Shown: one piece after another, positions 57,215 through 64,000 of the stretch | Position numbering within the stretch: the first letter of the stretch is position 1 | Layout: each line of letters starts with the position of its first letter | NCBI GenBank assembly: GCA_027886185.1 | Contig: WOAB01000563.1 | Coordinates: 8,680,001-8,744,000 of the forward strand | Length of the DNA: 64,000 bases | Source of the DNA: Rheum nobile | Taxonomy: Eukaryota; Streptophyta; Magnoliopsida; Caryophyllales; Polygonaceae | Direction: 5' to 3' | Notes under the pieces: model-generated | Seen by the model: only the letters and a program-made list of their open reading frames with translations | What the model was told of the DNA's origin: nothing | Databases searched by the model: none | Made by a program: the position numbers and the translations under genes

Positions 57215-59086
57215 TGTAACACCCCCAAAATACCCTTTGGAAATATTACCGCCAATGACCTCAGATTACACATCTGGGGTCACCCAAGGCTTTACCATTT
57301 TATAACAAACTGTATAATAACAAAAACTTTATTAAATGACAAACAACTGCCCAAATAATATTTTATTTCAAATGTTGAAATTACAATTTGATAACAAAAT
57401 CGAGTACAAATATTTATTACAGCGGAAGTCTTTAGAATAAAATGGCTCAACAGGTCTTGACCTTGCGATCTTACGCCTAGGATCTCAACCTTGGAATAAC
57501 ACAGAACAACGCCAACTGCCTTCACGTCGAGTCCTTGCCTATGCTGATGCGGAAACTTACCTGATGTGCCTTAAGAGACGGATGACACCAGCCAACCATG
57601 CAAGGGAAATAACCGGTTGGTTAGTTTAATGAAAGACTTTGCAAGGGCACAAACAGAATGGTTCTAGTGATCGTAACCATTTACTATCATTGTTCCTCGA
57701 ATAATAACCAAAGGAGCGATACATAACCCGGAACTTTCACGGAATTATTGAAGAAGATATGCATTGAAAAGAAGACTCCAAATGAAATGAGTCTTATGGG
57801 AAAGTATGACAAATGTTTGAGAACGTTATAGTTTTCACACAAGCGTTTAAAACGACTTGATCATTTGGGTCAACGACCAACCTCACCGCGCAATGCGAAT
57901 CCATATTGGAAAGAAGACTTACTCTAACTGAAGTTCGGGCGGGTTCCAAGTTGTACTTCTCGCCCGAAGGTTCATTAACTATGTGCATAACCGCACTTAT
58001 CTTATTTAATTACAAAACATATATTCACGTTAAAGCTTTTATTATATATATATCATCTCAACACGAGAGATATCTTGGGAACATTTCCCGAATGTTTGGC
58101 ACCAGCTGAGTGCACCACCACCTATATTCGGATAGGTGTAGGTCATGACCCGAAAGGGTGTTAGGGCACTTACTTCCTAAATCACCACAGTTATAAAGAA
58201 ACGACTAATCCTCGTAAGGAATTAGCGTTCCTACGAATACTCGTGCTAATCTAGCATTTAAGTTCACATATAAATCCACACCAACATCCATTACAGTAAT
58301 AACATATCAAACTATATAATAGCGTTGTTTCTAGCAATATATACAACCTATTATAAAGTCATATTTTAACACATCGTTTAATTAAATCTGTTCCCCAAAC
58401 AGAAAACAACAACTTTTATCCCATCTTAATTAACAATCAATTAATTGATAATCAAGGGAAACATGGAATAATGAGCAAGATCGAACCGCCACTTGCCTTA
58501 ATCTAGACGAATCGAAGATGTTGGGTTCCGAGATCTGGAGACTGGAATCCGCATACAGATTCCAACGACGACGCCGCTTGCTTCACCAGCACAGCAACCA
58601 AGGGCTTCACAAGCACCACCAAACGAACTCCGGCGAGCACCAAAACACCGGCGATGAACACTTTGAGAGGGAGAGAGATGGAGATCTGATGGATGAAGAA
58701 TGAGGCTGCATCGGCCTCCTTTTATAGGGAAAGGAGGGCCTCAATGCCGACAACCCAAGCGGTTCACCTCCCCCCACCGGCGAAACGCCGACCAACGAAG
58801 CGATGCAACGCGGGAAGAAGGAAGAAGACGAACATGAGGATTTCCGTGGTCGCGGAAACGGAGCCGCGGTCGCGGATTGGGCGCGATCGCGTTTCTGAAC
58901 CTTTGGTCGCGGGTCTCGGTCGGGAACATGCTAAATTATATTTTTAGCATTCCCTAATTATTTTATGACCCAAAATCTTATTAACGTATAATATTTCGTT
59001 CAAAAAGATTATTACAGAGATTACAGAAATTGCCCAACACGTCTTTCTTACAAAATGACAGTTCGAGACTTTTAGGGGTTATTACA
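57215..59086 (-). repeat. Tekay-3 3' LTR (left)
   Basis: It is 1872 bp, TGTAACAC to TTATTACA on the plus strand. A minus-strand TATA box CTATAAAAGGAGG lies at about 58717-58727. A GC-rich CGCGGTCGCGG cluster is at 58850-58920. A hairpin (58119-58138) lies at the same relative position as in Tekay-2. Confidence 0.9.
58720..58727 (-). promoter_or_regulatory. TATA box of Tekay-3 LTR
   Basis: The minus strand reads CCCTATAAAAGGAGG. Confidence 0.65.
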
Positions 59087-61336
59087 ATACTACCCCCTTA
59101 AAAGAAGTTCCGACCCCGAAACTTGGCAGCTAACAGCTCGGAGAAACGACCTTACTTTAAGTTACTCAACCTTATAAGTTTAACCATGCCTAACCTGTTT
59201 AACACCTTGTAAATTGGTTCGAGCATTTCTAAGTTAAAATTTATAAGTTGGTTCAAATTATAGTTAATGTAAGGTTAACCATAATTTAGACCCTTCATAA
59301 CTTAAGGAATTTTATAACTTATTTCCACCAATTATACATTTTACCATATTACCCTTATGGCAATCATGAGGGTTATTACATTACTACCCCCTTATAATAG
59401 TTTCGACCCCGAAACTAACATCACTAAGGTAGAGTGACCGGTTTCACCATTAACCTTACTACCTGCACTTAGTATCCTTAATCATTTCATCCTTGAAATT
59501 GCTCCTAGGAAAACGATCTGGTTCCTCAACCGTACCATTATCTTTGCATATCTTATCTCCATGTGTTACACTTGTAATAACTCGTGACTACATCCACAAG
59601 GTCATAATTATCTTAGGATAATAGTCTCCAAAATCCTCGCAATAGACTTGATATACCTTAAGCATGAGAACACACATTTCTCTTTCAATTTTTCTCTTTA
59701 TAATCAAATTCAAAGTTCGTACATTATCTCCCTATAATCCAATATCAGATCTCAGTAATCCTCGAGACATTACATTTTCTAATTCCTTTAAAGGTACACC
59801 CCATAATTCCATTACTTATCTCTAAGCCAATTTGTTTTCCTTACGCCATTCTTAACCTAAAAATCCTTCCAAGACTAACTGAACGTATTCCATTATTCAA
59901 CCTCTAACTTAAAACCTTTAAGGTTCCTCAATTTTATTTACTCAAAAATACCATATTGATGAACAATGCATTGCAATCAAAATCAATCACTTACGTCCTA
60001 ATCCTTCAATGGGTATATACGAGTAACATTTGTTACCTTACTCCTTAAATGCACATAAGATAATTTCCCATGCTACATCCCTTAGTTTATCGATATCCTC
60101 CGAATAACTAGTCCTTATTCCATATCTCATTAAATTCAAGTGAGCTTTCCCCTAATACAATCGTTTCATAGCTTAATCTTCCCAAAAAGTGTTATATCAT
60201 CGGCCTTATAGACATCACACTCACTTAAAATCCACATATCAAACCATGTAAATTTCCAGGTATCCTAACTCCATATTCCTTGAAGGTACAATTCACAAAT
60301 TCAATTCTTTGGCCCAATTAAATTTGGCCCTAATGCCCATTTCTAACTTAAAACCTTTAGTTTCCTCAAAACAAGATCTTGATAAATCAATTAGCACAAT
60401 TGTGACCATTCACTTTATTTCCCTAAACGTGACATCAGATCGCCTTAATAGACATAGATCACTTTTCATCCAATCCTTATATCATTTACCTTAAGAAAGC
60501 CTCATAACGAAACCTCAGATAAATCTTCCAAAATAATACTTATGACTTCACACACTTAGCCTTTTCGAAAGCTTAAACCACTGGGCCCACAATGAGCACA
60601 ATCACTTACAAACTCCATAACCATAACCCTTGGGTTCTAAAGTTTTACTCAAGATCGTAATAGAGTACGATCTTTTTAGAGAAAACGAATTCCTTATGAA
60701 CTATCTCTCTTATACATTTATTCTCTCTTATGAACTATCCACATAAATGACTATAATATGACCTCATAACTAGGCATTTTGGACTTCGTATTAGTTCACT
60801 CTTACGTACTTGTACCAAAACAAATGTTCAGGGTACACATATGATAAATAATTCTTGATCCCATAGAGCATTAACCACACACATTTATTTCCTTTAAATT
60901 AAGGTATTTTGGTAAAACTCAACTTACGAGGTAACGCTCGTTAGCTCAACTAAAGAAGCAATTAATGTCATACTGATGTGACATTACTCCAAGAATAAAA
61001 AGAGATTCTTGAGAATGGACCTAGGAATTAAGTAATAGAGTCGACCCTAGTGTTAACCATGTAGGGGACGAACACCTAGGCTCCATACGGTACCCCTCAT
61101 TTATGAGTCCTGACAGCCCTCATACCCACGTGACATATACTATTTTTGGCACTCACGGAGTCTTGGATGAACGTACGACTCAAGATAGCAATGAATTTGG
61201 TAATTTCCCTAAAACGAGGGAATACTTCTTTATTATTTGAAACTTGAGTTGGCATAACAGAGGAAATGTTCAAACGAACAATTTAACTACGGAGACTATA
61301 GACACACATGTCGTAGCTCATTAATCAAAGGTAAAC
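59087..61336 (-). other. Tekay-3 non-coding region in place of pol
   Basis: A purine tract on the minus strand (CTTTTAAGGGGGTAGTA, 59105-59089) sits beside the LTR. A second copy of LTR end plus tract occurs about 300 bp further (GGGTTATTACA-TTACTACCCCC at about 59371-59392). From 59400 to 61336 the sequence is AT-rich with no domain I can recognise on either strand. Confidence 0.7.
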
Positions 61337-62701
61337 CTAAGGATATCTACTTATCCAGGGGTCCTGCTCATCGAACTGGCCCACCACAAAGCGTCGCTGC
61401 CCTTGACTGCCTGAAACAATCGGGATTTTCCCATTGTCCTGAACAGTAGACTGCGTAGTAGCACTTCCTGCAGGCCTTTGCAGAGTTCGGTTGTTATGGA
61501 TAACCGATCCTTGCTGGGACTTAGCTTCCTCATTCCTCTTCGTGGGGCAGAAGGCTTGCAAATGCCCTTCCTTCCCACAGGTAAAGCATATCCGCTTCTC
61601 TTTCCTACACTCATTGCTCTTATGTCCAGGAGTCCCACAGTTGAAACACTGGACATAACCCCTACCCTGACTTGAGCGTTGAGTGAAACCGGACTGGGTC
61701 CCCTCGGTCCTAGGCCGATTAGATTTGGAGAAGTTGGGAGGCGGAGCTGGACGCTTGAACCCACCACTCTGCTGTTGATTACCACAGTTGCTCCCCGATC
61801 TCTATCGGTTATGCTTTATGGTTGACTCCTCCAAAGTCACTTCCAGCTTATAAGAAGCGTCCATATACTGCTCCAGAGTGGTACAACCATGATGCACCAT
61901 CAAGGGCTTGAGGTCGGAATTCATCCATTCGTGGAAATGCCAGATTTTCTGTTCTTCGCTAGACGCTTCCGCTCCAGCATAGTACAACAAGTGGTTAAAC
62001 CTGGCAGCCAACTCTGTCACCTTCAACCCATCAGTCTTTGGGTATAGAAACTCCTTGCGTTTCTCCTCTCTCATAGCCCGAGAGAAGAACCGATCAGACA
62101 TCTTGGCCTTAAATATTGACCAGCTTAGCTCGGGATTATCAGCTAATCGCATGCTCTCCTACCATTCACTGGCCCCATCCTTCAAATATAATGAAGCAAT
62201 GTGCACCATTTCAGCCTCAGTACACACAATGTTCTTAAACAAATGCTCCATGTGAAGGAACCAGTATGCCACCTTGACGGGTTCTCCAGTACCGTCATAT
62301 GGGTCAGGCCTCATGGAGTTGATCGCTTTCAGCGCACGACCAAAATTTCCTCCATCTCTCGGAGCACTCATTAGAGGCGGGTTATTTGTTGTACCCTCAA
62401 CGTCAGCAGTACCCTGAGGGGTTGGATTCCCCTGGGCTTGCTGAACCCCTGGCCTTACCAACTCAGTGACCGCTTGCATTACGATCTGCCTGATTGCCTC
62501 TGCAGTAGCTGCACTAAAAACTATTAGAGCAGGAGGAGGTACCTGCACCCTTTCCCCTCCTATCTGGGGTAGAGCATTCCTCGCTGGGTTGTTGTGGGAA
62601 CCGGACCCAACTTTCTCCTAGTCCGCTGCATTTCTAAACTGAATCCGAGAAGCATTACTCGGTCCAGCTGCATGATGTGCGGTGTTTCTAGCGTTCACCA
62701 T
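61337..62701 (-). pseudogene. Tekay-3 gag
   Basis: The start is ATG 62701 (MVNARNTAHHAAGPSN). It is one frame throughout, with stops at 62620-62618, 62161-62159 and 61804-61802. The capsid core reads PDPYDGTGEPVKVAYWFLHM, then FKAKMSDRFFSRAMR, FLYPKTDGLKV and YKLEVTLEES. Two intact CCHC knuckles follow: CFNCGTPGHKSNEC and CFTCGKEGHLQAFC. The frame ends DPWISRYP shortly after, without protease. The stops are single-base nonsense changes (TGG to TAG at 62159), so the copy decayed recently. Confidence 0.9.
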
Positions 62702-62997
62702 ATGATTGTATCTACGTATATTAGATATGTACCATCAAATTAAAGTTGCAAGTAATAAATACTTAGAGTGCAATAATTGAGGTAGTCCTCTAATAAACTC
62801 AACTTTTCATTAATGAAACACACACCAAGTGTCACACAACAACTGAAAGGGAAATTGGGAAAAAGAACATTAGGAGACTTCTGCTCCAGTATTGTTCAAA
62901 TGGGAAAACACTAGGAAGGAAACCATTACTGGCCTATTATTCACTGCTTCTTCTCTACCGGAGGTAACTCTTCCTCCGAGTCATCAGTTAATCCCTT

Positions 62998-63414
62998 CTA
63001 TTTTGGATCACTTGATCCCTCAACAAGCACTGATGGCTCCCCGGACTTGCCTACATCGCCTTTCTGTGGGTCGAAGCTCCTCCATCTTTGCCCCCAAAGA
63101 TCTTCATTGCCGGGCTGATTTAAAATCCAGAAAAACTCTTCCCACTCCTCGTGGAAGGGATCCAACGGCTCCTTCTCGTCCTCTGGATCCTCCATTGAGA
63201 CCTCATCTTCATCAGAGACCTCGGGGGTAGAGGTTTGCTTGGATTGCACTTCTCTTTCTTGCTCGCTCTCGGACTCGGATTCTTCAGTCAACGGGGTGAA
63301 CTTAAGCACCGATCCGCCAACCACTGGAACTTCTACAGAATCAGGCTCTGACTTAATTGTCGGAGTGGTCTCAGATTCATCTTGGGTCTTAAGTTAGGCT
63401 CTAGGGAATACCAT
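62998..63414 (-). pseudogene. Tekay-3 acidic upstream ORF
   Basis: ATG 63414 (MVFPRA) is followed by an in-frame TAA six codons later. It then reads on to 62998, rich in Glu, Asp and Ser (EESESESEQEREVQSK, SDEDEVSMEDPEDEKEPLD), with a WEEFFWIL stretch. It lies between PBS and gag. Tekay-2 has an acidic ORF in the same place. Function unknown; it could be a translated leader or a gag N-terminal extension in an ancestor. Confidence 0.65.
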
Positions 63415-63420
63415 TGTCTA

Positions 63421-63794
63421 TGAAGAGACAAGGAGAGATTTAGAACTTTCTTGTTTATAAAAATTCTATCTTCAATAACAAGCAGGAATGATCGGACTAC
63501 GAACGTTGGCAGAAGTTTGAAAACGTCTTTTCCACAAAACCGTTAAGGTAAACTGAGACTCATTTGTTAAATTTGAAAGTCTTTTCCACAAAACTTGTTA
63601 AAACCAAACCGAGACTCGTTGGTTAATTCTGTTTCTACTAAATTATTGTGATTTAAAATCTACTTCAAAAACGTTTTTATCTTTAAACCTTACTTAGGCC
63701 CTATAGTAAAGAAATCCCATATACGAAGATTTTGTTTTATAAAACCCCAAATAAACGCAAAATGGTTTAAAAGTTTAGAGTTTTAAAACATTTA
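63421..63794 (-). other. Tekay-3 leader with a 54-bp tandem pair
   Basis: Two diverged units begin GTCTTTTCCACAAAAC at 63525 and 63579. Otherwise AT-rich and non-coding. Confidence 0.7.
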
Positions 63795-63806
63795 GCTCTG
63801 ATACCA
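63795..63806 (-). promoter_or_regulatory. Tekay-3 primer binding site (initiator tRNA-Met)
   Basis: TGGTATCAGAGC on the minus strand, four bases inside the right LTR; a perfect 12-base match to the standard site. Confidence 0.9.
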
Positions 63807-63810
63807 AATC

Positions 63811-64000
63811 TGTAACACCCCCAAAATACCCTTTGGAAATATTACCGCCAGTGACCTCAAGTTACACATCTGGGGTCACCCAAGGCTTTACCATTTTATA
63901 ACAAACTGTATAATAACATAAACTTTATTAAATGACAAACAACTGCCCAAATAATATTTTATTTCAAATGTTGAAATTACAATTTGATAACAAAATCGAG
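63811..64000 (-). repeat. Tekay-3 5' LTR, partial
   Basis: It repeats the first 190 bases of the left LTR (57215 on) with a few substitutions (for example AGTGACCTCAAGT against AATGACCTCAGAT) and is cut by the window end. Confidence 0.92.

Larger units (their letters stand above)
57215..64000 (-). mobile_element. Tekay-3: Tekay-family element with gag only (right LTR runs off the window)
   Basis: The left LTR is 57215-59086 and the right LTR starts at 63811. The perfect PBS TGGTATCAGAGC on the minus strand (63806-63795) sets orientation. Its U5 end matches Tekay-2 (GGTCACTGGCGGTAATA and GGGGGTGTTACA). It has an acidic ORF, then gag, then about 2.2 kb without any pol domain. The left target flank is GTAAA; the right is outside the window. 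Confidence 0.9.

Noticed and set aside
57149..57358. Plus-strand open frame crossing into the Tekay-3 LTR
   Set aside because: Half of it is LTR sequence; the remaining 20-odd residues are too short to assign.
61351..61785. Longer open frame over the Tekay-3 zinc knuckles
   Set aside because: It is a frameshifted shadow; the true gag frame gives two CCHC knuckles and is in phase from 62701.

Overview
This is plant nuclear DNA, probably from a dicot, and almost every base belongs to nested transposable elements. The signs are Ty3/gypsy polyproteins of the Tekay (chromovirus), Tat and Athila lineages with plant-type primer sites (initiator tRNA-Met; tRNA-Asp-like), a CACTA transposon, a hAT-type MITE, and pieces of a plant cohesin-loader gene (SCC4/MAU2). 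I see no intact cellular gene, no tRNA or rRNA, and nothing bacterial.

Layout. Bases 1-3940 are the 3' half of a decayed Tekay-like element (Tekay-1, + strand). At 3941 a Tat-lineage element begins, and it is the backbone of the window to about 53640. It is broken by five later insertions: (1) a non-autonomous Athila-like element, Athila-A, 4169-10386 (- strand, duplicated target GAGAT) in its 5' LTR; (2) a gag-only Tat derivative, LTR-gag-LTR-gag-LTR, 12332-18350 (+, GTGAC), inside its gag zinc knuckle; (3) a CACTA element, 19457-23515, carrying SCC4/MAU2 exons, at the start of RT; (4) a composite Athila-B structure, 23867-38963 (-, CAATG), inside RT; (5) a 9.1-kb Tekay element, Tekay-2, 43908-53055 (+, GAGAA), inside the antisense ORF of the Tat element. 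Deleting each insertion with one copy of its target duplication rejoins the Tat reading frame wherever I tested it (insertions 2, 3 and 5). This strongly supports the nesting order.

From about 53640 the stack becomes a truncated copia LTR and leader, a copia gag scrap, about 1.3 kb of unassigned degenerate DNA with a 34-bp minisatellite, a 635-bp hAT-type MITE with a perfect 8-bp target duplication, and a third Tekay-family element (Tekay-3, - strand, 57215 to beyond the window) that has gag but no pol.

Most of the elements that still have both LTRs lack pol: Athila-A and Athila-B keep gag and a protease piece, while the Tat derivative and Tekay-3 keep only gag. All coding regions carry stops or frameshifts, many explained by C-to-T or G-to-A changes as expected of methylated, silenced repeats. 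The most unusual items are the Pack-CACTA with SCC4/MAU2 exons, the tandem Athila-B composite that carries host Tat fragments behind a template-switch scar, a positionally conserved but sequence-divergent hairpin in two Tekay LTR families, related GC-rich motif clusters in unrelated elements, and short introns in the Tat antisense ORF.
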